From: Agromyces sp. Root81
GTDB lineage: Bacteria; Actinomycetota; Actinomycetes; Actinomycetales; Microbacteriaceae
Direction: 5' to 3'
Assembly (NCBI RefSeq): GCF_001429165.1
Contig: NZ_LMIR01000002.1
Coordinates: 645,357 to 709,356, forward strand
DNA length: 64,000 bases
Part shown: in pieces, positions 1 through 7,167 of the stretch
Position numbering within the stretch: the first letter of the stretch is position 1
Layout: each line of letters starts with the position of its first letter
Position numbers and translations under genes: made by a program
The notes under the pieces: model-generated
What the model was told of the DNA's origin: nothing
Seen by the model: the letters and a program-made list of their open reading frames with translations, nothing else
Databases searched by the model: none

Positions 1-46
1 CGGCCGAGTGTTCGCTGTGGGCTGTGCCGCTGTCGCGGGCGGCGCC

Positions 47-763
47 TCACCGAGCGGTTTCGGCGCTGCGCATGCTTCGCAGTCCGAGCATGTACGGCAG
101 CCCCGGGCCCACCGCGGCGAACGTCTGCCCCACGCGCTTCGGCCACGAGGGCGACAGCAGCGGAGCGGGCGAATTCTCGAGATCTCCGACGTCGACGAAG
201 TACGCGCGGACGGTGCCGAACCCCTCGAGCTCGGGAGACACCTCCTGCACGGGAGCCGCAACCGTGTGCTCGCCGGTGCGGTAGAGCTCTTCGGAGAGCA
301 GCACGTACTCGGGGATGCCGACCGGGTTCTTCAGCATGCGGTGCACCTGGATGACGTCGATGCCGACGAGCTTGATCCGGTCGCGAATGGTCTGGGTGGC
401 GACCTCGCCGACGTGGGCGACGAACTTCAGCTTGAGGTCGGCTGCGCCCTTGCAGCCCTTGCACGGGCAGAGGTTCGCCGTCACGTACTGGCGCTCGAGA
501 TGGAAGGCGCGGTGCATGGCGACCGCGGCGTCGAGGATCTCTGGGATCGAGGCATCCGCTTCGCCCTCGTCGACCGGCAGCGAGAGGAACGCGGCATCGC
601 CCTCGATCTCGATGAGGTCGAAGCCAGGGGCGGCGTCGATCATCCGCTCGAGCATCCGCCCGGTGTTGACCTCGGCGTGCGCGAGGCTCATGCGGTGCGC
701 GCCCATGTAGTCGGTGTAGCCACCGATGTCTGCGATCAGCAGGACGGCGCGGCCGGAGGTCAT
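47..763 (-). CDS. DUF2652 cyclase-like protein
   Basis: This 238-residue protein begins with a stretch (VLLIADIGGYTDYM) typical of the class III adenylate/guanylate cyclase fold and of DUF2652 proteins. A second conserved block (EIEGDAAFL) follows near residue 53, which fits the cyclase-like core. Cysteines in NLCPCKGCKG near residue 100 could bind a metal. The family is related to nucleotide cyclases, but a cyclase reaction has not been shown for it. It lies downstream of, and on the same strand as, an MFS protein with a cyclic-nucleotide-binding domain, so a functional link through a cyclic nucleotide is possible but only inferred. No signal peptide is visible. The ATG start at 763 is the only good one. 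Confidence 0.75.
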   Translation of the reverse strand: MTSGRAVLLIADIGGYTDYMGAHRMSLAHAEVNTGRMLERMIDAAPGFDLIEIEGDAAFLSLPVDEGEADASIPEILDAAVAMHRAFHLERQYVTANLCPCKGCKGAADLKLKFVAHVGEVATQTIRDRIKLVGIDVIQVHRMLKNPVGIPEYVLLSEELYRTGEHTVAAPVQEVSPELEGFGTVRAYFVDVGDLENSPAPLLSPSWPKRVGQTFAAVGPGLPYMLGLRSMRSAETAR

Positions 764-805
764 GCCTCACGATCCCATCAAAGCGAGAGGTTCTCAACAC
801 CCCCG

Positions 806-2497
806 TCAGGAGGGCGGCGGCGAGTCCCCGAACGGGTCCTTCGGCGAGTATCGGCCCAACTGCCCTTCGACGACGACCTCCGCCTCCTGCGCGCTCGCCG
901 TGTAGCCGAGCACGACGGGGAGGAATCGATCCGAGCCGAGCGCCCGCAGCGCGAGCGCGCTTCTCGCCACGACCGAGGCCGTTCGACGCGTGCGGCGCAG
1001 CAGCGCGATCTCACCGAACCCCTCCCCCGGGCCGAGCGTCGCGACGACCCGGCCGTCGCCCACGACGTCGGCGTCGCCCGCCTCGATCACGTAGTACCGG
1101 TCGCCGATATCCCCCTGCGAGAACACGGCCGTGCCGGCGGGAACGGCGACGGGATCGAGGCCGCGGGCCAGCTGCTCGATCGAGGGCAGCGGCAGGGGGC
1201 GGAACATCGGCACCCGCTGGAGCAGGCCGATGTCCTCGTCGAGCACGTCGACCGAGCGGTCCATGCCCCGCAGTCGCGGCAACGACACGAGCGCGAGCAC
1301 GGGGCACACGAGGCCGATCACCACGAGCGCCGTCTGCACGCCGAACCACTCGACGAGCGCCGACGTGACGACGGCGCCGATGCCGATGAAGACGGCGACG
1401 AGGCTCTCGAGCACCCCGAATACCCGTGCGAGCACCTCGTCGGGAGCCATGCGGGCGATGAGCGTGAACCCGGCGACATCGACGAGGGCGTTGCCGACGC
1501 CCACGAACGCGAGCAGCCCGAGCGCCGGCACCTCGTAGGGCGCGAGCCCGACGAGGGTGAACGGCAGGCCCCACAAGCCGACTCCGACGGCGAACCACGC
1601 CCCCAGCCGCCCGGTGCCGACGAGGAGCGAGGCCGCGAGCGAGCCCAGCACCGCCCCCACGCCGACCGCGGCCATCAGAGCGCCGACCCCCGGCTCCCCG
1701 GTGCCGAGCAGCTCGATCGCGACCACGACGGAGAGCACGGTGAGCGCGCCGCGGGTCAGGGCCTGCGCCGCCGCGAGGCCGAGGATGAGCGTCAGGTCGC
1801 GGTTCGCCGCCACCGCCCTGACGCCCTCGACCGCCTCCCTGGCCAGGTTCGGCCGCTTCGGCGCAGGCGGGCGGGGCGGGGCGTCGTACCGGAGCCGCAC
1901 CAGGAGGGCCGCCGCCCAGAACGACGCGGCCGCGGCGACCGCGAACACGACGTCGACGCCGGTGAACTGCAGCAGCACCGCCGCCAGCAGCGGCCCCACG
2001 AGCGTCGCGGCCGAGTCGAGGAGACCTCGTACCACGTTGGCGCTCGCGAGCTCGTGCCCGGTGCGGCAGAGCGAGGGCAGGAGTGCGGAGTGCGCCGGCC
2101 GGTAGAGGGTGGCGGCGATCGTCGAGAGCACGGCGAGCACGTAGATGACCACCACCGGCCCGGACAGCGCCGCGACGACCGCGGCGGCGGCGGTCGCGAG
2201 CCCGCGCACGATGGAGACGAGGACGAGCACCCGCTCACGGCGCCCCCGGTCGGCGATGGGCGACAGCAGCGGGGCGAGGATCGCCGACGGCAGCATGCGC
2301 AACAGCCCGACGATCCCGAGCGCTACGGCGCCGCCGTCTCGGTAGGCCACGATGCCGAGTGCGACGGTGAACGCCCACTCGGCGGTCCATGCTCCGAGGA
2401 AGCTGAGCTGGGCTCGGCGGAGGTTGGGATTGCGCCAGTTGCTCGTGAAGGCGGCGGCAGCGTCGCGCACTCTGCTTCGGCGCTGCCCTTCGCCCAT
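806..2497 (-). CDS. MFS transporter with C-terminal cyclic nucleotide-binding domain
   Basis: The first 410 residues or so are a twelve-segment major facilitator of the MFS_3/enterobactin-exporter type: alternating hydrophobic helices and a basic loop (SPIADRGRRERVLV) between helices 2 and 3. After helix 12 a soluble domain follows with the cNMP-binding signature: GTAVFSQGDIGDRYYVIEAGDADV, then GEGFGEIALLRRTRRTASV, the phosphate-binding cassette with its glutamate and arginine. Family knowledge suggests export of an unknown substrate, gated or tuned by a cyclic nucleotide. The transported substrate cannot be told. It is 42 nt upstream of the DUF2652 gene on the same strand. Confidence 0.85.
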   Translation of the reverse strand: MGEGQRRSRVRDAAAAFTSNWRNPNLRRAQLSFLGAWTAEWAFTVALGIVAYRDGGAVALGIVGLLRMLPSAILAPLLSPIADRGRRERVLVLVSIVRGLATAAAAVVAALSGPVVVIYVLAVLSTIAATLYRPAHSALLPSLCRTGHELASANVVRGLLDSAATLVGPLLAAVLLQFTGVDVVFAVAAAASFWAAALLVRLRYDAPPRPPAPKRPNLAREAVEGVRAVAANRDLTLILGLAAAQALTRGALTVLSVVVAIELLGTGEPGVGALMAAVGVGAVLGSLAASLLVGTGRLGAWFAVGVGLWGLPFTLVGLAPYEVPALGLLAFVGVGNALVDVAGFTLIARMAPDEVLARVFGVLESLVAVFIGIGAVVTSALVEWFGVQTALVVIGLVCPVLALVSLPRLRGMDRSVDVLDEDIGLLQRVPMFRPLPLPSIEQLARGLDPVAVPAGTAVFSQGDIGDRYYVIEAGDADVVGDGRVVATLGPGEGFGEIALLRRTRRTASVVARSALALRALGSDRFLPVVLGYTASAQEAEVVVEGQLGRYSPKDPFGDSPPPS

Positions 2498-2538
2498 GCG
2501 AAGACTCTAGGCCCGAGGCCCGGCGCAGCGCGAGGGAA

Positions 2539-3090
2539 TCAGCTGTAGACGTGCGGTGCCAGGATCGCGACGTCGCGGAGGTTGCGGTAGTTCTCGGCGT
2601 AGTCGAGGCCGTAGCCGACGACGAACTGGTTCGGGATGTCGAAGCCGAGGTACTTGACGGTCACGTCGACCTTCGCCGCGTCGGGCTTGCGGAGCAGCGC
2701 GCAGATCTCGACCGAATCGGCGCCGCGCGACTCGAGGTTGCCGAGCAGCCAGCTGAGGGTCAGACCGGAGTCGATGATGTCCTCGACGATCAGCACGTGC
2801 CGGCCGGTCAGGTCGGAGTCGAGGTCCTTCACGATGCGCACGACGCCGGACGACTGGGTGCCCGCGCCGTACGACGAGACGGCCATCCAGTCCATGTTCA
2901 CGTGGGGCCGGAGCTCCCGCGCGAGGTCGGCCATGACCATGACCGCCCCCTTCAGCACGCCGACGAGCAGCAGGTCCTTGCCCGCGTAGTCGGCCTCGAT
3001 GCGGCGGGCGAGCTCGGAGAGCTTCGCGTGGATCTCGGCTTCGGTGACGAGGACCTCAGTGAGGTCGGCCTCGATCTCGCGCGCGTACAT
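2539..3090 (-). CDS. hpt: hypoxanthine phosphoribosyltransferase
   Basis: This purine-salvage enzyme converts hypoxanthine or guanine plus PRPP to IMP or GMP in the cytoplasm. The PRPP-binding motif is seen as VLIVEDIIDSGLTL in the middle of the 183-residue protein, and the family's C-terminal YGLDYAENYRNLRDVAIL is intact. I chose the ATG at 3090 because an AAGGAG lies just upstream; a longer frame to 3123 has no ribosome binding site. It follows tilS on the same strand, the usual actinobacterial tilS-hpt pairing. The ftsH gene that often comes next is absent; an MFS gene takes its place. Confidence 0.95.
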   Translation of the reverse strand: MYAREIEADLTEVLVTEAEIHAKLSELARRIEADYAGKDLLLVGVLKGAVMVMADLARELRPHVNMDWMAVSSYGAGTQSSGVVRIVKDLDSDLTGRHVLIVEDIIDSGLTLSWLLGNLESRGADSVEICALLRKPDAAKVDVTVKYLGFDIPNQFVVGYGLDYAENYRNLRDVAILAPHVYS

Positions 3091-3147
3091 GCCTGCTCCT
3101 TCTGTGACGGCAAACGGATGCAACGAGCCTACGCCGCGCCGGAGCGC

Positions 3148-4203
3148 TCAGTGATCGTGCGGCAGCACTTCGGTCGAGCCGATGGTGCTCAGCACGACGT
3201 GCGCACCGGCCCGGGTCGCACGAACACCCCCTGGCAGGTCGATCGACCCCTGCCCGTGCCAGTCGGTGACGAGACGCGCGATCTCGAGCGTCTGCGCTCG
3301 CGAGAGCGAGACGCCGAACTCGCTGCCGACGACGTGCCGGATGATGCGCTGGCGCAGCGCGGCCGGGTTCGCCGCGAGCGCTCCCGATGAGATCGCGATG
3401 CCGGCCTCGGCGGGTTCGCAGATCTCCTCGATGACCTCCTCGATCTGCTCCGAGAACGCCCCCTCGTCCTCGCGCAACTGCTCGGCCGTGCGGGCGAGCG
3501 CCTCGGCGATGCCGGGGCCGAGCTCGGCCTCGAGCACCGGCAGCACCCGCTCGCGCACCCGCACGCGGGCGTACGCGGGGTCGAGGTTGTGCGGGTCGTC
3601 CCACGGGGCGAGGCCCGCGTCGAGGCACGCCTGGCGCGCCGCGGCCCGGCGGATGCCGAGGAGCGGCCGGGCGTAGCGGCCGGCGCGCGCGGGCATGCCC
3701 GAGAGGCTCGCGGCGCCCGAACCGCGGGCGAGGCCGAGCAGCACGGTCTCGGCCTGGTCGTCGAGCGTGTGGCCGAGCAGCAGGAGCGCGGCACCGGTCT
3801 CGGCGGCGGCCGCGTCGAGCGCGGCGTAGCGCGCATCGCGAGCGGATGCCTCGGGGCCGCCCTCCCCCGTCACCTCGACGCGGCGCACGATCACGGGGTC
3901 GAGTCCGAGTTCGCGCGCGGTCGCCGCTGCGGCGTCCGCGACCTCGGCGGATCCGGGCTGCAGCCCGTGGTCGACGATGACGGCGCCGGCGCGGCATCCG
4001 GCCCTCGGCGCCTCGAACGCCGTGGCCGCAGCGAGGGCGAGCGAATCGGCACCGCCCGAGAGCGCGACGAGCACGAGCGGGCTGCGAGACGCATCGGAAC
4101 CGACCGGGAGCACGCCGCGCACGGCCCGGCGCACGTCGGCGATCTGAGGTGTCAATCGCGGGCGGCGCGGTGCCGCGGCATCCGTCTGCTGGTCAGGAGG
4201 CAT
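3148..4203 (-). CDS. tilS: tRNA(Ile)-lysidine synthase TilS
   Basis: TilS is a cytoplasmic ATP-dependent ligase that attaches lysine to C34 of tRNA-Ile(CAU) and is essential in most bacteria. The PP-loop motif SGGADSLAL is near residue 50, and GHTLDDQAETVLLGLARGSG follows near residue 150. Length (about 350 residues) is normal for actinobacteria. The ATG at 4203 shares its A with the TGA stop of the prophage repressor (TGATG), so tilS is now placed for translational coupling to a phage gene. Its likely ribosome binding site (AAGG in AATAAGGTTACTTGATG) lies inside the prophage attachment core. A TTG at 4206 is a less likely start. Confidence 0.95.
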   Translation of the reverse strand: MPPDQQTDAAAPRRPRLTPQIADVRRAVRGVLPVGSDASRSPLVLVALSGGADSLALAAATAFEAPRAGCRAGAVIVDHGLQPGSAEVADAAAATARELGLDPVIVRRVEVTGEGGPEASARDARYAALDAAAAETGAALLLLGHTLDDQAETVLLGLARGSGAASLSGMPARAGRYARPLLGIRRAAARQACLDAGLAPWDDPHNLDPAYARVRVRERVLPVLEAELGPGIAEALARTAEQLREDEGAFSEQIEEVIEEICEPAEAGIAISSGALAANPAALRQRIIRHVVGSEFGVSLSRAQTLEIARLVTDWHGQGSIDLPGGVRATRAGAHVVLSTIGSTEVLPHDH

Positions 4204-4526
4204 CAAGTAACCTTATTTGCCGACCTCCGGCGGGACTGGGTCGGGTGGCTCGAAACCGCTGCACGCACGGGCACGTCGCTGCCTGTCAGCCAGTCGAACG
4301 CGACGCCGGTCGCCATCGCCCACATGCGGAGCGTGGCGCGAGACGGCACTCGGTGGCCGTTCTCGGCCGAAGAGATCGTTGCGCGCGAGATCCCCGCGCG
4401 GTCTGCAAGTTCTGCCTGCTCGAGGCCAGCGAACTCACGCGAGAGCTGGAGCCGCCAATGGAGATCGAACTGCGGACGTGCACCGGCGTCCGGTGCGGGC
4501 ATCAGGGGTGTGGTTGCCGTGCTCAT
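4203..4526 (-). CDS. prophage immunity repressor (HTH, lysogenic form)
   Basis: This 107-residue protein has a Cro/C1-type helix-turn-helix at about residues 23-82 (LHWRLQLSREF... AELADRAGISRATISSAENG). ATG 4526 fits a leaderless transcript, because a -10 box ends 7 nt upstream. The last four residues NKVT are encoded across the attL core: AAT AAG GTT is core, and ACT TGA is host DNA. In the circular phage form the same frame would run on from the other att copy (20972 down to 20868) for 34 codons to a TGA overlapping the next gene's ATG, giving 137 residues. Thus integration truncates the C terminus. A 20-bp palindrome covers its own start region, implying autoregulation. Confidence 0.85.
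   Translation of the reverse strand: MSTATTPLMPAPDAGARPQFDLHWRLQLSREFAGLEQAELADRAGISRATISSAENGHRVPSRATLRMWAMATGVAFDWLTGSDVPVRAAVSSHPTQSRRRSANKVT
4208..4217. other. attL core of the prophage
   Basis: TAACCTTATT here is repeated exactly at 20963-20972 in the same orientation, at the other edge of the phage gene block. On the minus strand the core reads AATAAGGTTA. It encodes the last full codons of the repressor and holds the AAGG that serves as ribosome binding site for tilS. The short length of the match is the main uncertainty. Confidence 0.7.
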
Positions 4527-4563
4527 GTGACCAAAGTTAGTCACACATGGCGACACTTGTCCA
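4526..4563 (-). promoter_or_regulatory. repressor promoter and operator (leaderless)
   Basis: On the minus strand a -35 box TGGACA (4563-4558), an 18-nt spacer and a -10 box TAACTT (4539-4534) place the transcript start at or next to the repressor ATG at 4526. A 20-bp palindrome, TGTGACTAACTTTGGTCACA on the minus strand (4545-4526), with 6-bp perfect arms, covers the -10 box and the start codon. This is the expected position for repressor self-control. Confidence 0.65.
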
Positions 4564-4623
4564 GCGTCCACGCTGTTCTCAGTGCATTCCCTTAGGCGCA
4601 AGCTTCGTTCGACTCGCCGGACC

Positions 4624-4666
4624 AAGGTTTGACGTATGTCTTACCTTCGAGCCATAGTTAGCGGCA
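4624..4666 (+). promoter_or_regulatory. rightward early promoter and imperfect operator (leaderless)
   Basis: A -35 box TTGACG (4629-4634), 18-nt spacer and -10 box CATAGT (4653-4658) predict transcription starting at the ATG at 4666. The -35 box lies within an imperfect 24-bp palindrome (4624-4647; arms AAGGT and ACCTT with inner GAC and GTC). This would be the lytic promoter that the divergent repressor blocks. Confidence 0.6.
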
Positions 4667-4902
4667 TGGGGACTTTGACATTGCTGTCCACGCGCGACGT
4701 GGCCGATCGTCTTCGCATCACGCCTCGGAAGGTCTCGCGGTTGGTCGAGGCTGACCGACTGAGGGCGGCAGCGAAGGCGCCGGGACCGCGCGGGGCGTTC
4801 ATGTTCACCGCCGACGAGCTCGACCGATACATGCGCGATCGCGAGCACGAGCACGTCGATGCTGACGAGCCTGCGGTCGATGACGACGAGGTCGCAGCGT
4901 GA
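4666..4902 (+). CDS. MerR/excisionase-type HTH protein (Cro or Xis candidate)
   Basis: This 78-residue protein carries a winged helix-turn-helix of the helix_turn_helix_17 type (STRDVADRLRITPRKVSRLVEADRL, then GAFMFTADELDRYM), followed by an acidic tail. It is the first gene of the rightward early operon, divergent from the repressor. This position fits a Cro-like antirepressor or an excision factor. I chose the ATG at 4666 because the predicted promoter starts transcription there; an upstream in-frame ATG (4636) lies inside the promoter. Its stop overlaps the next gene's GTG (GTGA). Confidence 0.7.
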   Translation: MGTLTLLSTRDVADRLRITPRKVSRLVEADRLRAAAKAPGPRGAFMFTADELDRYMRDREHEHVDADEPAVDDDEVAA

Positions 4903-5048
4903 GGGCGTGGCGGATCGGCGACGTGCCCGCGCGGTACCCGATCATCCTGCGACACGACGACGGCACCGCGGTGCTGTCGTCGACCTACGACCAGAGCAAG
5001 GCCGGCCTCTCGGTGCCCTGCCACTGCGACATGCAGGTCGAGGCGTGA
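4899..5048 (+). CDS. small phage protein of unknown function
   Basis: This is a 49-residue frame starting with GTG in a GTGA overlap with the upstream HTH gene. The sequence (VRAWRIGDVPARYPIILRHD ... PCHCDMQVEA) is soluble and ends with a CHC pair. I do not recognise a family. Support comes from the chain of stop-start overlaps on both sides and from the position in the early operon. Confidence 0.55.
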   Translation: MRAWRIGDVPARYPIILRHDDGTAVLSSTYDQSKAGLSVPCHCDMQVEA

Positions 5049-5095
5049 ATGCCGCCCACCGCACCGCGGCAGCCGTGCTGAGGGCGGCCGCGTGA
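5045..5095 (+). CDS. possible 16-residue coupling minigene
   Basis: A GTG at 5045 overlaps the previous stop (GTGA). The frame of 16 alanine-rich codons (VNAAHRTAAAVLRAAA) ends in a TGA overlapping the GTG start of the replication gene (GTGA). It may only keep ribosomes moving into the next gene. The evidence is positional alone, so the product may have no function of its own. Confidence 0.3.
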   Translation: MNAAHRTAAAVLRAAA

Positions 5096-5994
5096 GCATC
5101 ATCTCGCCGCCGGGCGCGTACGAGGGCGTGCGACCGTGGTCGAGCCGTGACGCGTGGCTGCGGCAGGTCGAGACGCTGCTCGGTACCGACGCGGGTGACC
5201 AGGTGCGGCGTGAGCTGCGCGTTGCGGCCGACCGGGTGCGCGAGGTTGCTCGCTCTGACGCGGCTGTTGCGACGTCGACGTCGGGGCGCGATGTCGCGAC
5301 CTCGAACCGGACGGTGGGTCGGCGTCTCGGGATCTCCTACCGGACGGTGCAGCGTGCCCGTGCGTGGCTCGAGCGCATGCGCCTGGCGCGCACGATCGAG
5401 GCCGGCCGCTACCTCACGACCGCCGAACGTGCGGCCGCCGGCGGACAGCTCCGCGCCGCGTCGACGCGGGCGCTCACGCCTGTGGACAACCACCCGCAGG
5501 CACACGCGGCCCGCCCCGCTGATCAGTCGAGTGTCGCACTACCCCGTAGGGGTGATCTCACCCCTGCTAGTCACCTACCTGAGACCAAGACAAGACGAGC
5601 TGTGAGTAATTCGGGGGCGCGGCCGGTCTGGGTGCAGCGACTCGCGGCCGACCTCGACCGGCGGATGCCGTGGCTCGTGCGGTACGTGCACATCGGCAGG
5701 CTGGTGAACGGGCTGCAGCAGCGGAACTTGCACCCGGCGACGACCGCGGGCAGCCTGCTCGGCGCGATCCACGCCCGGGGCCCGGTGCGCGAGCTCGCCG
5801 AGCAGCGCGACCCGCTCGCGTACTTCCTCGCCCTCATCGACGACGACCTCGTGCACGGCCTCGCTCGTGCCGCCGAGGCGACCAGGTGCAGCCGCGACGG
5901 GCACGACTGGCACGGCCAATGGCGCGAGGTCTGCAGGCGCTGCGATACCGATCGACCGGGCTGGCGCTACGAGCGAGACAGGAGCGCGTCATGA
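5092..5994 (+). CDS. phage replication initiator-like protein with HTH domain
   Basis: The 300-residue protein has an N-terminal winged-helix region (TSNRTVGRRLGISYRTVQRA, about residues 64-83) typical of phage or plasmid replication initiators. A low-complexity linker sits at about residues 125-175, a second domain follows, and the C terminus looks like a zinc ribbon (CSRDGHDWHG ... VCRRCD). Nested palindromes lie in the DNA that encodes the linker, as the origin does in the lambda O gene. The start is GTG 5092, in an overlap with the preceding minigene. A helicase or loader partner is not evident, so host factors are presumably recruited. An early transcription regulator is the alternative. 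Confidence 0.6.
   Translation: MSIISPPGAYEGVRPWSSRDAWLRQVETLLGTDAGDQVRRELRVAADRVREVARSDAAVATSTSGRDVATSNRTVGRRLGISYRTVQRARAWLERMRLARTIEAGRYLTTAERAAAGGQLRAASTRALTPVDNHPQAHAARPADQSSVALPRRGDLTPASHLPETKTRRAVSNSGARPVWVQRLAADLDRRMPWLVRYVHIGRLVNGLQQRNLHPATTAGSLLGAIHARGPVRELAEQRDPLAYFLALIDDDLVHGLARAAEATRCSRDGHDWHGQWREVCRRCDTDRPGWRYERDRSAS
5541..5565. other. candidate phage replication origin (nested palindromes)
   Basis: ACCCCGTAGGGGT (5541-5553) is a palindrome with a 3-nt centre. It overlaps AGGGGTGATCTCACCCCT (5548-5565), which has perfect 8-bp arms, so the ACCCC/GGGGT element occurs three times in 25 bp. Relatively AT-richer DNA follows up to about 5612. The position in the linker-coding part of the replication gene matches the lambda O/ori arrangement. 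This is inference. Confidence 0.4.
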
Positions 5995-6197
5995 ACGGCC
6001 GGCATCCACTCGACTGCATGCCCGACAAGCGGCATCAGTTCCTGCCCGACAGCGGCTGGTGCATCCACGGATGCGGCAACCGCGACGACGGCCGAACCAC
6101 CCTGCTCGGCGGCAAAGAGATCGTGGCCGGCCCCACCTACACCGACGACGAACTCACCGCCATGTACACACACCTCACCGAACGGACACCCGCATGA
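5991..6197 (+). CDS. small phage protein with Cys/His pairs
   Basis: This is a 68-residue protein starting at an ATGA overlap with the replication gene. The N-terminal half holds C, H, C, H and C residues (DCMPDKRHQF ... GWCIHGCG), suggesting a small zinc-binding fold. I do not recognise a family. The next gene starts inside its stop codon (ATGA at 6194). Confidence 0.55.
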   Translation: MNGRHPLDCMPDKRHQFLPDSGWCIHGCGNRDDGRTTLLGGKEIVAGPTYTDDELTAMYTHLTERTPA

Positions 6198-6454
6198 CAA
6201 CACCTGACATCACGCGCCGCGCATCGCCAACCGAAGTGCCCAGCGTCGTGCACCTCCGCAAGGATCGCCCTGCCCTCGTGCAGCTCGTGAAGTGGAAGCC
6301 CGGCACCGACGAGTACGAACTCGTCGCCGGCTACCTCACCGGGCGCAACGCGACGACCTGGTACCTCGTGACCGACGAAGGCCCGCTCGAACTGGACCGC
6401 GAGGCGTGGCTCGTCTGCGACGATGGCGAAGACGAGATGGCGGAAGCGGCATGA
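6194..6454 (+). CDS. small phage protein of unknown function
   Basis: The protein has 86 residues, is soluble and acidic at its C terminus (CDDGEDEMAEAA), and probably forms a small beta-rich fold (VQLVKWKPGTDEYELVAGYL ... TWYLVTDEGPLEL). It begins with MTTPD, encoded by the recurring start sequence ATGACAACACCTGACA that also marks other prophage genes. It is joined to its neighbours by ATGA overlaps. No function can be assigned. Confidence 0.55.
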   Translation: MTTPDITRRASPTEVPSVVHLRKDRPALVQLVKWKPGTDEYELVAGYLTGRNATTWYLVTDEGPLELDREAWLVCDDGEDEMAEAA

Positions 6455-6774
6455 CGACACCTGTCGTCCGGTACCGCCACGTCTGTGGCATCGACTGCGC
6501 GTGGGGCTGCATCATCACGCCTACCGTGACAGCACCTGTCACGACACCTGACATGCGCCGGTACCGTGTCGAGCGCTCGGTCGCGTCGGGCAAGTGGCTC
6601 GTGCTGAACCGCGACGGCGAGGTCATCGACTCGGCCGACAGCTGGCCTGACGCATTCGCGGTCGCGAGCCTGATCGCCACCGTTCACACCGCGCAGGAAG
6701 ACATGGCCGCGAGCCTCGGCCGTAGTCACGTCGACTTGGTGCACGAGCTGCTCGACGATCTGCTGAGCGCATGA
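6451..6774 (+). CDS. small phage protein of unknown function
   Basis: This 107-residue protein starts with the same ATGACGACACCTG sequence as other prophage genes. The N-terminal part has cysteines (HVCGIDCAWGC). The C-terminal part looks like a small domain often found in phage early proteins (YRVERSVASGKWLVLNRDGEVI). It overlaps its neighbours by ATGA on both sides. No function can be assigned. Confidence 0.55.
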   Translation: MTTPVVRYRHVCGIDCAWGCIITPTVTAPVTTPDMRRYRVERSVASGKWLVLNRDGEVIDSADSWPDAFAVASLIATVHTAQEDMAASLGRSHVDLVHELLDDLLSA

Positions 6775-7076
6775 GCGCCAAGCATGCGGATCCGGAGTAC
6801 CGGAAGAATGCGCGCATCATCCGCGGGCAGGTGCAGCAGCGCCGCAAGCGCGACGATGACGTGACGTGCTGGCGCTGCGGCCGGGCTATCCACGAGGAGC
6901 AGACGTTCGACGTGGGCCACATCAACCCGGACGGCGGGCACAGCCTCGACAACCTCGCACCCGAGCACCGGTACAAGTCCGGTCGATGCCAAGGCAACCG
7001 TGCCGCCGGCGGCAGGCTCGGCGCAGCACGACAGCAAGCGCGCACCGCCGGCACGAAGGGACTGTTGCCGTGGTGA
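6771..7076 (+). CDS. HNH endonuclease
   Basis: This 101-residue protein has the HNH layout: a C-x2-C pair (CWRCG), the catalytic DVGHINPDGG, then the conserved asparagine (LDNLAPEH) and a late CQGNR. Small HNH proteins beside the large terminase gene are needed for cos cleavage and packaging in several phage groups, so a packaging role is the natural reading here. The 91 nt between it and terL hold an eight-T run but no obvious hairpin; a cos site could lie there, though I cannot see it. Confidence 0.85.
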   Translation: MSAKHADPEYRKNARIIRGQVQQRRKRDDDVTCWRCGRAIHEEQTFDVGHINPDGGHSLDNLAPEHRYKSGRCQGNRAAGGRLGAARQQARTAGTKGLLPW

Positions 7077-7167
7077 ACCTCGGCGCTGACCGGGCTTTTT
7101 TTCGCGCTGCCGGTGCAACCCCCGCCAAGGCTCTTCAGACATCTCTCTCCCCGACGGAAGCCACATC

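Noticed and set aside
8..2548. Long open frame on the plus strand across the hpt-proximal, MFS and DUF2652 genes
   Set aside because: It is antisense to well-supported genes; its Arg/His/Glu-rich sequence is the usual shadow of high-GC coding DNA.
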